A stretch of 5,183 nt of DNA from an uncultured Eubacteriales bacterium. GTDB lineage: Bacteria > Bacillota > Clostridia > Peptostreptococcales > Anaerovoracaceae. The stretch lies in NCBI GenBank assembly GCA_959021945.1, contig CAUEYG010000164.1:1-5183 (forward strand). The letters are read 5' to 3'. Positions 1-5,183 of the stretch are shown one piece after another (positions within the stretch are counted from its first letter, which is position 1; each line of letters begins with the position of its first letter). The notes under the pieces are model-generated. The model was not told the origin of the DNA, searched no databases, and was given only the letters and a program-made list of their open reading frames with translations. Both the position numbers and the translations under genes were made by a program.

Positions 1-390
1 GGAAAAGGGTTTGCTGTAGTTGCTGATGAAGTTCGCGACCTTGCAAGCAAGAGCGCCACTTCGGCCAATGAAATTGCCACATTAATCAGTAAAACTCTGG
101 AGTCTGTTGAAGAAGGAACTCAGGTTGCAAACGAGACTGCCACTGCACTGCAAGAAGTTGTAGGTGGTGTTGAGGATATTGTTACAAGCATTGCCGCTAT
201 TGCAGATAATGTGCAGATGGAATCTGATTCCATTGAGCAGGTGTCTACCGGTATTGAACAGATTTCCTCCGTTGTACAGACAAACAGCGCTACAGCACAG
301 GAGAGTGCCGCCACATCGGAAGAACTGTCCGGGCAGTCTCAGGTTCTAAACGATATGCTTTTGAACTTTAAATTGAGGAAAGACTCCTAA
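1..390 (+). CDS. Methyl-accepting chemotaxis protein, C-terminal part of the signalling domain (5' truncated by window)
   Basis: The open frame runs from base 1 to a TAA at 388-390 and gives 129 residues. It begins with GKGFAVVADEVRDLASKSA, the conserved stretch just after the hairpin tip of the MCP cytoplasmic signalling domain, where CheA and CheW bind in characterised receptors. The rest is a long Ala/Ser/Thr/Glu-rich amphipathic helix, ending with the usual hydrophobic-basic finish (LLNFKLRKDS). This is the descending arm of the antiparallel four-helix bundle and should contain Gln/Glu adaptation sites, for example around the EEGTQ and ATSEELS stretches. No C-terminal CheR/CheB-tethering pentapeptide (NWETF type) is present. 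The sensor and membrane parts lie upstream, so the ligand cannot be inferred. The family call is very secure; whether the receptor is membrane-bound or soluble is unknown. Confidence 0.95.
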   Translation, partial: GKGFAVVADEVRDLASKSATSANEIATLISKTLESVEEGTQVANETATALQEVVGGVEDIVTSIAAIADNVQMESDSIEQVSTGIEQISSVVQTNSATAQESAATSEELSGQSQVLNDMLLNFKLRKDS

Positions 391-411
391 TTAGATTGAC
401 TACACCAATGA

Positions 412-430
412 ATGGTCTACGGTAGATCAT
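412..430. repeat. 19-bp quasi-palindrome just before the terminator
   Basis: ATGGTCTAC (412-420), a central G, then GTAGATCAT (422-430). Eight of nine arm positions are complementary and the ninth is a G·T pair. As RNA it could form an 8-bp stem with a three-base loop, two bases before the long terminator hairpin. It may be an accessory hairpin or a small DNA-binding site. No function is assigned. Confidence 0.4.
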
Positions 431-432
431 GA

Positions 433-469
433 AAAGAACCCCTTTTTCAATCAGAAAAAGGGGTTCTTT
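433..469. terminator. Bidirectional intrinsic terminator between convergent genes
   Basis: A perfect 16-bp inverted repeat pairs 433-448 with 454-469 around the five-base loop AATCA. The core of the stem is CCCC/GGGG, flanked by A/T runs, and the outer AAAG/CTTT arms supply U-rich 3' ends in both directions. It lies 42 bases after the chemoreceptor stop and 44 bases beyond the hemerythrin stop on the other strand. Both converging transcripts would therefore end here. Confidence 0.93.
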
Positions 470-513
470 ATGTAAGTAAAAGATTATGCGATTAGAAAAA
501 AGAATGCATTCTA

Positions 514-915
514 TTAGGCGTTTGCCTTTATATGAGCAGCCAATTTTTTATCTTCCGTGCGGATATGGTTGACCAGGACTCCTACAGTTTGGTTGAGTTT
601 GCCAAGGGTTGCGATAGATGGGCCGTCTTTATTAATCTCAGCAGCTACAGCGGCAAGGCTGCGCTTGTATCCTTCGTGGAACTGTTTGTGAGTCGGGTAG
701 GCAGGATATTTGCTCTGCTGCTGTAAACGCTCTTCATCAGCAAAGTGCTTGCTGACATAATTGTTTAGAAACTGGGCAGTACTCGCAATCTGATCGCGGC
801 CCTTGCCTTGTGAACACGCGTCCATCAGATTGTTTACTGCGTTAAACAGCTCTCTGTGCTCGCTGTCGATGAGTGCGTTGCCAGTTTCCAGATCTTTTGT
901 TACCGTATACTTCAT
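514..915 (-). CDS. Bacteriohemerythrin (single-domain, di-iron O2-binding protein)
   Basis: A 133-residue cytoplasmic protein with the complete ligand set of the bacteriohemerythrin family: H20 (in IDSEH), H57 and E61 (HFADE), H76 and H80 (HKQFH), H117 and D122 (HIRTED). By family knowledge these seven residues hold a carboxylate-bridged di-iron centre in a four-helix bundle that binds O2 reversibly. Proposed roles are O2 storage, delivery or scavenging, oxygen sensing and NO handling. The length is normal for a stand-alone domain and there is no signal peptide or fused output domain. The N-terminus (YTVTKDLETGN) lacks the tryptophan often seen there. The ATG at 913-915 is supported by an AGAGGTG ribosome binding site on the - strand (923-929). 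The gene is divergent from the EAL-domain gene and convergent with the chemoreceptor. Family assignment is secure; the physiological role is inferred. Confidence 0.95.
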   Translation of the reverse strand: MKYTVTKDLETGNALIDSEHRELFNAVNNLMDACSQGKGRDQIASTAQFLNNYVSKHFADEERLQQQSKYPAYPTHKQFHEGYKRSLAAVAAEINKDGPSIATLGKLNQTVGVLVNHIRTEDKKLAAHIKANA

Positions 916-922
916 AATTGTT

Positions 923-929
923 CACCTCT
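923..929 (-). promoter_or_regulatory. Ribosome binding site of the hemerythrin gene
   Basis: On the - strand this reads AGAGGTG and ends seven bases before the ATG. It is a good match to the anti-Shine-Dalgarno sequence and fixes the start at 915. Confidence 0.8.
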
Positions 930-966
930 TTGCAAGTTTTCATAAATTTTAAGAACATCTAGTTCA

Positions 967-995
967 ATTATAGCTCACAAGGCGTGGAAAAGCAA
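967..995 (-). promoter_or_regulatory. Sigma-A-type promoter of the hemerythrin gene
   Basis: Reading the - strand, a perfect -10 box TATAAT (972-967) lies 17 bases downstream of TTGCTT (995-990), a three-of-six match to the -35 consensus. Transcription would begin near 960, giving a leader of about 45 bases. A short inverted repeat GAAC-N5-GTTC (953-965) sits around the predicted start point. Its significance is unclear. Confidence 0.75.
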
Positions 996-1037
996 GGAGC
1001 CGGGGAACTATGATTTTTTAAAAATAAAAAGTTTCCG

Positions 1038-1066
1038 TTTCTTCCAATGCAAACAAATGGTATAAT
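1038..1066 (+). promoter_or_regulatory. Extended -10 promoter of the EAL-domain gene
   Basis: TGGTATAAT at 1058-1066 combines a perfect -10 hexamer (1061-1066) with the upstream TG of an extended -10 element. The hexamer 17 bases upstream, TTTCTT (1038-1043), is a poor -35 box, which an extended -10 can compensate for. An A/T-only run of about 18 bases at 1013-1030 could act as an UP element. The start point should be near 1073, giving a leader of roughly 42 bases with no riboswitch-like structure. Confidence 0.75.
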
Positions 1067-1099
1067 AACCTAGATGCGGAGAGCAGTAATGAATGTTGT

Positions 1100-1105
1100 A
1101 AGGAG
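1100..1105 (+). promoter_or_regulatory. Ribosome binding site of the EAL-domain gene
   Basis: AAGGAG is followed by nine bases and then the ATG at 1115. It selects this ATG over the ATGs at 1074 and 1089, which are out of frame with the protein. Confidence 0.85.
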
Positions 1106-1114
1106 ACTGAAATC

Positions 1115-3616
1115 ATGGATATTCGCAAATATACGTTCCTGGTGCTGGAAGAAGAAAAGGAAGAGAGCGAACGTATAAAAAAAGTATTGGGAAAAGAGTA
1201 TAATATCAATCTGATTCAGGCATTTAACGCAGAGGAAGCACTGGAAGGAATAGAGCAGCAAAAGGGAGACATAGAGGCAGTTTTAATTGGCGAGTCCTTT
1301 TTGCTTTCCGGGGAAGAAGAATCTGCAAAAAAGCTGAAAGATGCTATTTTCTCATATGGAATTTCGATGGTTGCTATAATGGACAGCTACAGTCTAAAGA
1401 AGGCGGAAGATGCGGTTACAGCAGGGGCGGAAGATATTTTGATCAAGCCATGTGAGCCTACTATCCTGCAGCGCCGGATATATAATCGCGTAATGCGCAG
1501 CGAGTTAGCCTTTGCCCAGGAATATGACTCTTTGACCGGAGTATATAATAAAGAAACTTTTTATGCCAAAGCCGGACAGCTGATGCTGCAGAACCAGGAA
1601 AACAAATATACGATATTCTGCCTTGATATTGAACGATTTAAGATGGTCAATGATTTGTTTGGAGGCATTGAAGGTGATTTGCTGCTGCAGTTTGCCGCAG
1701 CCCAGCTGAAAAGTATTGCAGAAGAGGTTGGAGGTCTGGCAGGGCGCATTGTAGCTGATATCTTTGCGTGCTGCTATCCCAACCTAAATGGGAAGTATTC
1801 CTATATTGCCAAGCGGATTACAGAATCTTTAAAGGAATATCCATTAGATATGGAAATCTTGGCTGCTATTGGCTTTTATCCGGTTGAAAACACCTCTTTG
1901 CCAGTGAGTATTATGTGTGACCGAGCTATGCTGGCCCTTGCTTCTGTCAAGAGCAATTATATGTGCAATTATGAAGTCTATAAAGATGACTTTCGCTCTG
2001 ATCTCATTTCGCAGCAGGAGATCATCAATGACATGGAGTATGCACTGAAAAATCAGGAATTCAAGATTTATATGCAGCCGAAATGCGATATGGAAACAGG
2101 AAAAATTGTAGGCGCAGAGGCTCTGGTGCGCTGGGATCATCCGGACAAAGGCATGATTTCCCCGGGCTCCTTTATTACGGCTTTTGAAAACAATAAGTTT
2201 ATCCTCAAGCTGGATGATTATGTGTGGGAACACGTATGTATTTTTTTGAGGAACTGGCTTGATGCAGGAAATAAAGAGATGGTGCCGATATCCATTAATG
2301 TTTCCATGGTTAACCTGTACAGCGACGATCTGTACCAGCGACTGGTGAATCTGGTAGAAAAATATAAAATCAGCCCATCTCTGCTTGAAATTGAAATTAC
2401 AGAATCAGCATATGCCAGCAATATGCAGTATTTAATTAAAGTTGTTGACCGGCTGCGCGCTTATGGTTTTACGATTCTCATGGATGATTTTGGAAGCGGA
2501 TACTCATCCCTTAATATGCTGAAAGATCTGAATGTAGATATTTTGAAGACTGACATGAAGTTTCTTACTAATGAAATTGATGAACATGAAAAAAGCGGAG
2601 AGATTTTAGAGGCGGTCATGCGCATGGCAAAATGGCTCAATCTGCTAGTCATTGCAGAAGGAGTAGAGAACCAGCAGCAAAAGGATTTTTTGCTCAGTGT
2701 TAATTGTCATTACGCCCAGGGCTATTATTATTACGCACCTATGCCCTGCAATGAATTTTGGAAGCTGCTCCGGGAACCTGATAAAATAGACTTCCGGGGA
2801 ATGCGCAAGCGACAGGGAGAGACATTTAAGCTGCAGGAATTGATGAATCAGGATGTAATGTCTGATACCCTTTTGCAGAATCTTATCGGGGGCGTTGCCT
2901 TTTATGAATATACCAATGGAACCTTGTCACTGACCCACGCTAATGAAGGATATTATACAGAGACAGGATGCAGCGAGGACGAGATCTTGTCCTATGGTGA
3001 TCATCTGTCAGATTTAATTTATGAGGAAGATCAGGAGGAGCTGGTGCGGCTGGTGTCCACAGCAGCTGATAACCCTTCTGAGGGGGCCGAAGGCATCCTG
3101 CGCCGGAGAAAGCTGAATGGGGATTTGCTGTGGCTGAGGATTAAACTGTTCTTCCTCACTGAAAATAACAGGCGGCAATTGTTCTATGGGTCTATTCGAA
3201 ATATTACAGAAGAAAAAGAGGCGGAAGCGCGGCTTCGCGCTTTTGAAGAGCGCATGCGGTCAGCCTCCAACATTACGATTACCTTTTTATTTGATTTTCA
3301 TATTAAAGAACGTGCCGTGGACTACAGTGAAGTAAAGGCTGGGATGCTGGGACGGCCCCGCCGCCTGGAAAATATGCCTCAGTCCATGATCGACGGCGGC
3401 ACGATTATGGAGGAATATCAGCAAGGGATTCTCCAGATGTACGAAAAGATCATTAAGGGAGAACCCCAAGCCAGTTGTGAGATAAAGGGAATTCAGAGCA
3501 ATGGACAGACATTTTGGGCTCGGATTACTTTAACCTCAGTCTTTGATGAAAAGGGCAACCCTATTCGCGCCATGGGTATTGCCGAGAGCTTGGGAAAAAA
3601 AGACTCCACTGCATAG
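1115..3616 (+). CDS. Multidomain c-di-GMP phosphodiesterase: pseudo-REC, degenerate GGDEF, active EAL, PAS, PAS-like
   Basis: An 833-residue protein with no membrane segment, so probably cytosolic. Residues about 5-125 resemble a response-regulator receiver. The acidic cluster E12-E14 and K111-P112 remain, but G59 occupies the expected phospho-Asp position (AVLIGES). Residues about 136-290 are a GGDEF fold: DSLTGVYN at 138-145 and the metal-site region LDIERFK...ND at 170-180 are present. The signature itself reads VADIF (213-217) and no RxxD I-site is seen, so cyclase activity is unlikely. Residues about 298-552 are an EAL domain with E335-A-L, N395, E427 (EITE), D457-D458 (DDFGSGYSS), K478, E515 and E518 (AEGVE) and Q535. 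This is the full metal-binding and catalytic set known for hydrolysis of c-di-GMP to pGpG. A PAS domain (about 580-700) and a second PAS-like region (about 716-826) follow. The gene is divergent from the hemerythrin and ends at its own terminator. Phosphodiesterase activity is inferred with good confidence; the input signals are unknown. Confidence 0.93.
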   Translation: MDIRKYTFLVLEEEKEESERIKKVLGKEYNINLIQAFNAEEALEGIEQQKGDIEAVLIGESFLLSGEEESAKKLKDAIFSYGISMVAIMDSYSLKKAEDAVTAGAEDILIKPCEPTILQRRIYNRVMRSELAFAQEYDSLTGVYNKETFYAKAGQLMLQNQENKYTIFCLDIERFKMVNDLFGGIEGDLLLQFAAAQLKSIAEEVGGLAGRIVADIFACCYPNLNGKYSYIAKRITESLKEYPLDMEILAAIGFYPVENTSLPVSIMCDRAMLALASVKSNYMCNYEVYKDDFRSDLISQQEIINDMEYALKNQEFKIYMQPKCDMETGKIVGAEALVRWDHPDKGMISPGSFITAFENNKFILKLDDYVWEHVCIFLRNWLDAGNKEMVPISINVSMVNLYSDDLYQRLVNLVEKYKISPSLLEIEITESAYASNMQYLIKVVDRLRAYGFTILMDDFGSGYSSLNMLKDLNVDILKTDMKFLTNEIDEHEKSGEILEAVMRMAKWLNLLVIAEGVENQQQKDFLLSVNCHYAQGYYYYAPMPCNEFWKLLREPDKIDFRGMRKRQGETFKLQELMNQDVMSDTLLQNLIGGVAFYEYTNGTLSLTHANEGYYTETGCSEDEILSYGDHLSDLIYEEDQEELVRLVSTAADNPSEGAEGILRRRKLNGDLLWLRIKLFFLTENNRRQLFYGSIRNITEEKEAEARLRAFEERMRSASNITITFLFDFHIKERAVDYSEVKAGMLGRPRRLENMPQSMIDGGTIMEEYQQGILQMYEKIIKGEPQASCEIKGIQSNGQTFWARITLTSVFDEKGNPIRAMGIAESLGKKDSTA
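3221..3255 (+). repeat. 35-bp repeat, copy 1 (inside the EAL/PAS gene)
   Basis: Matches 3665-3699 at 31 of 35 positions in direct orientation. Here it encodes AEARLRAFEER (703-713) plus most of the next Met codon, in the helix that links the two PAS regions. A partial stem (GAAGC, loop GCG, GCTTC) is possible at 3224-3236. Confidence 0.85.
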
Positions 3617-3625
3617 ATGGAGATA

Positions 3626-3657
3626 AAAACCGTACATAATAAAACGTGTGCGGTTTT
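3626..3657 (+). terminator. Intrinsic terminator of the EAL-domain gene
   Basis: The arm AAAACCGTACAT (3626-3637) pairs with GTGTGCGGTTTT (3646-3657) in a 12-bp stem that includes two G·U pairs, around an eight-base loop. The T-rich CTATTTT follows at 3658-3664. It starts nine bases after the TAG at 3614-3616, so it should separate the EAL gene from the permease. Confidence 0.85.
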
Positions 3658-3664
3658 CTATTTT

Positions 3665-3699
3665 GCGGAGGCGCGGCTTCGCACTTTTGAAGGGCTCAT
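3665..3699 (+). repeat. 35-bp repeat, copy 2 (intergenic, hairpin-forming)
   Basis: Direct repeat of 3221-3255 with four mismatches (at 3670, 3683, 3693 and 3696). Read in the same register it gives AEARLRTFEGL, in an open frame from an ATG at 3617 to a TGA at 3719-3721 (34 codons, no RBS, and the terminator inside it), so translation is unlikely. TGCGGAG (3664-3670) can pair with CTTCGCA (3677-3683) around a GCGCGG loop: seven pairs, one of them G·U. It is either a partial duplication of the upstream gene or a member of a dispersed repeat family. Confidence 0.85.
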
Positions 3700-3734
3700 A
3701 AAGAGAAAACGCACTGTATGAAACTGCAAAAGAT

Positions 3735-3741
3735 GGGGGAG
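3735..3741 (+). promoter_or_regulatory. Ribosome binding site of the permease gene
   Basis: GGGGGAG is followed by five bases and then the ATG at 3747. The spacing is slightly short but acceptable. An in-frame TAA at 3699-3701 limits any longer start. No convincing -35/-10 pair was found between the terminator and this site, so the promoter of the permease remains unlocated. Confidence 0.7.
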
Positions 3742-3746
3742 TAGAT

Positions 3747-5096
3747 ATGGAAACAAAGCTGCAAAAACGGTATGGATTGGTGACTGCTACTGCTATGGTG
3801 GTGGGAATTGTCATCGGAAGCGGCGTTTTTTTTAAGGCGGAAAAAATTCTAAATGCCACAGGAGGGAATCTTCCTTTGGGGATTTTAGCCTGGGTCATTG
3901 GAGGCCTGATTATGGTATCCTGTGCATACACTTTTGCAGTGCTGGCTACAAAATATGAAAAAGTAAACGGTGTTGTGGATTATGCAGAGGCGGCGGTGGG
4001 CAAACAATACGGCTATTATGTAGGGTGGTTTTTGGCGATCCTGTATTACCCTAATCTAACCTGTGTATTGGCATGGGTATCGGCCAGATATACTTGTGTT
4101 CTGCTGGGATGGGATATTACCGGAGGAGCCTGTATGGTGATGGCCTGCTTTTACTTGATTGGAAGCTATGCATTAAACGCCCTTTCGCCTATTTTATCGG
4201 GAAAGTTTCAAGTTGCTACTACAGTAATAAAGCTGATACCCCTGCTGATGATGGCGGTAATCGGCACAATTTCCGGCTTGAAAAGCGGCATGACCGTTTA
4301 TAATTTTACGCATGTTGTATCTGATACAGAGGACAAGTCGGTTCTGCTGTTTACTGCAGTGGTGGCTGCTTCCTTTGCCTATGAAGGCTGGATCATTGCT
4401 ACTAGTATTAATTCTGAGTTAAAGGATGCGAAAAAAAATTTGCCCCGGGCGCTGATGGCCGGAACCCTGATCATTATGGCCGTGTACATTCTGTATTATA
4501 TAGGGCTGGCAGGGGCAGTGACAAATGAAACAATGATGGCGGGAGGAGAGGCAGGGGCCAGGCTGGCCTTTGAAAGAATCTTTTCCAAAGCAGCAGGGAC
4601 CGCCATTTTCGTTGTTATTGTTATTTCTTGTTTAGGAACCCTCAATGGGCTGATGTTAGGATGCACAAGAGGGATGTACGCATTGGCTGCCAGACGGGAA
4701 GGACCGCGGCCAGAACTGTTTTCTGCTGTAGATGGGGCAACCAACATGCCGTCTAATTCTGCTGTTTTAGGCTTGCTCCTCTGCGGATTCTGGCTCATGT
4801 ATTTTTACGGAGCCAATTTGACACAGCCCTGGTTCGGACCCTTTAGCTTTGATACTTCGGAGCTGCCTATTGTAACCTTGTACGCTTTTTACATCCCTGT
4901 TTTTATTCTCATGATAAAGAAGGAAAAGGACCTAAACTTTTTCAAACGTTTTATTATGCCTGCTCTATCTGTCTGCGGATGCATTTTCATGGTCACAGCC
5001 GCCTGTTATGCTCATAAGACGGCAGTCTTATATTATCTCATCATCTTTGGGATGGTCATGATAATCGGGGTCTGGTACAGCAGGAAAAGGAGTTAA
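3747..5096 (+). CDS. APC-superfamily amino acid permease
   Basis: A 449-residue integral membrane protein with about 12 hydrophobic helices (roughly 11-36, 45-68, 90-115, 126-147, 157-177, 198-221, 237-258, 283-306, 337-354, 373-391, 402-421 and 426-444). This is the normal size and fold for APC transporters. Helix 1 carries the G24-S25-G26 motif in GIVIGSGVFF, the unwound segment that binds the substrate backbone in the family. Helix 6 has the typical SFAYEGWIIATS, followed by the loop ELKDAKKNLPRAL. The loop after helix 8 has TRGMYALAARREG. These features resemble the SteT/L-type amino acid transporter branch (exchangers or proton-coupled importers), but the substrate cannot be read from the sequence. 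The C-terminus is short and basic (YSRKRS). The gene lies downstream of a terminator and is probably transcribed separately from the EAL gene. No strong terminator follows it. Family call is secure; substrate and mechanism are open. Confidence 0.93.
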   Translation: METKLQKRYGLVTATAMVVGIVIGSGVFFKAEKILNATGGNLPLGILAWVIGGLIMVSCAYTFAVLATKYEKVNGVVDYAEAAVGKQYGYYVGWFLAILYYPNLTCVLAWVSARYTCVLLGWDITGGACMVMACFYLIGSYALNALSPILSGKFQVATTVIKLIPLLMMAVIGTISGLKSGMTVYNFTHVVSDTEDKSVLLFTAVVAASFAYEGWIIATSINSELKDAKKNLPRALMAGTLIIMAVYILYYIGLAGAVTNETMMAGGEAGARLAFERIFSKAAGTAIFVVIVISCLGTLNGLMLGCTRGMYALAARREGPRPELFSAVDGATNMPSNSAVLGLLLCGFWLMYFYGANLTQPWFGPFSFDTSELPIVTLYAFYIPVFILMIKKEKDLNFFKRFIMPALSVCGCIFMVTAACYAHKTAVLYYLIIFGMVMIIGVWYSRKRS

Positions 5097-5147
5097 GAAT
5101 TTTGTAAGAAACCAATTTGGCCTTTGTTAAGAAATCACTACTATGAT
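5093..5147 (+). promoter_or_regulatory. Candidate regulated promoter with TAAGAA repeats
   Basis: TATGAT (5142-5147) is a good -10 box, but no -35 hexamer lies at normal distance: TTGGCC is 19 bases away and TTGTTA only 12. Upstream, TAAGAA occurs three times in direct orientation, starting at 5094, 5105 and 5128 (steps of 11 and 23 bases), the first overlapping the permease stop codon. Two of these sit in longer similar words, TTTGTAAGAAA and TTTGTTAAGAAA. A weak -35 with helically phased direct repeats suggests activator control, as with OmpR/PhoB-family regulators. This is inference. Confidence 0.45.
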
Positions 5148-5161
5148 AACAGTATAAGCTG

Positions 5162-5168
5162 AAGGAGG
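5162..5168 (+). promoter_or_regulatory. Strong ribosome binding site of the last, truncated gene
   Basis: AAGGAGG is a near-perfect Shine-Dalgarno sequence four bases before the ATG at 5173. It is the main evidence that a gene begins here. Confidence 0.8.
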
Positions 5169-5172
5169 AAAT

Positions 5173-5183
5173 ATGAACATCTT
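5173..5183 (+). CDS. Start of a gene cut off by the window end
   Basis: Only ATG AAC ATC and two more bases are visible (Met-Asn-Ile). The call rests on the AAGGAGG ribosome binding site and the -10 box about 25 bases upstream of the ATG. The product cannot be identified. If the direct repeats upstream are real regulator sites, an autoregulated two-component or transporter gene would be one possibility. Confidence 0.6.

Noticed and set aside
501..512. Perfect palindrome AGAATGCATTCT followed by a T run on the - strand, as a possible hemerythrin terminator
   Set aside because: The RNA stem would be only four A/U-rich pairs around a four-base loop, too weak to be convincing. The strong terminator at 433-469 already serves this gene.
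953..965. GAAC-N5-GTTC near the hemerythrin transcription start, resembling a Firmicute LexA (SOS) box
   Set aside because: The LexA box of this group has a four-base spacer (GAAC-N4-GTTC). Here the spacer is five and the flanking consensus bases are not met. It is kept only as an uncertain short inverted repeat.
916..1114. Possible c-di-GMP riboswitch or other structured leader in the divergent promoter region
   Set aside because: The leaders implied by both promoters are only about 42-45 bases, and I see no conserved riboswitch core or long paired stems.
1844..2233. 129-residue open frame on the - strand inside the EAL-domain gene
   Set aside because: The + strand here encodes clear GGDEF and EAL domain sequence. 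The reverse frame shows no family motif and is a shadow.
3617..3721. 34-codon ORF starting directly after the EAL gene stop
   Set aside because: It has no ribosome binding site and contains the intrinsic terminator. Its only recognisable content is the 35-bp repeat, so it is described as a repeat and not as a gene.
4496..4798. 100-residue open frame on the - strand inside the permease gene
   Set aside because: It lies opposite a well-supported membrane transporter, has no recognisable motif, and is explained as an antisense shadow.

Overview
The window looks like chromosomal DNA from an anaerobic or microaerotolerant Clostridia-type Firmicute. The evidence is strong AGGAGG-like ribosome binding sites, perfect TATAAT boxes in AT-rich spacers, A/T-flanked intrinsic terminators, moderate GC content, and a signalling gene set (chemoreceptor, hemerythrin, multidomain c-di-GMP protein) typical of that group. 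I cannot name the genus from sequence alone.

Layout: (1) 1-390, the C-terminal end of a methyl-accepting chemotaxis protein on the + strand. (2) 391-513, a convergent intergenic region with a quasi-palindrome and a perfect 16-bp bidirectional terminator. (3) 514-915, a complete single-domain bacteriohemerythrin on the - strand with all seven di-iron ligands. (4) 916-1114, a divergent promoter region with one sigma-A-type promoter facing each way. (5) 1115-3616, a large + strand c-di-GMP protein with the order pseudo-receiver, degenerate GGDEF (VADIF in place of GGDEF), intact EAL, PAS, PAS-like. (6) 3617-3746, a terminator followed by a 35-bp repeat also found, in the same reading register, inside the preceding gene. 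(7) 3747-5096, a 12-helix APC-superfamily amino acid permease. (8) 5097-5183, a probable regulated promoter with TAAGAA repeats, a strong RBS and the first codons of another + strand gene.

How the genes may fit together: the hemerythrin can bind O2 (or NO) at its di-iron site. The divergent EAL protein should hydrolyse c-di-GMP under control of its PAS, receiver-like and GTP-binding-like domains. The chemoreceptor belongs to the motility side of the same physiology. A link between oxygen sensing, c-di-GMP and motility is plausible from proximity but not shown by the sequence. The permease is separated from the EAL gene by a terminator and is probably an independent unit.

I see no clear new defence, mobile or RNA-based system. 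The best leads are the heavily degenerated regulatory half of the EAL protein and the 35-bp repeat, whose intergenic copy forms a better hairpin than the coding copy.
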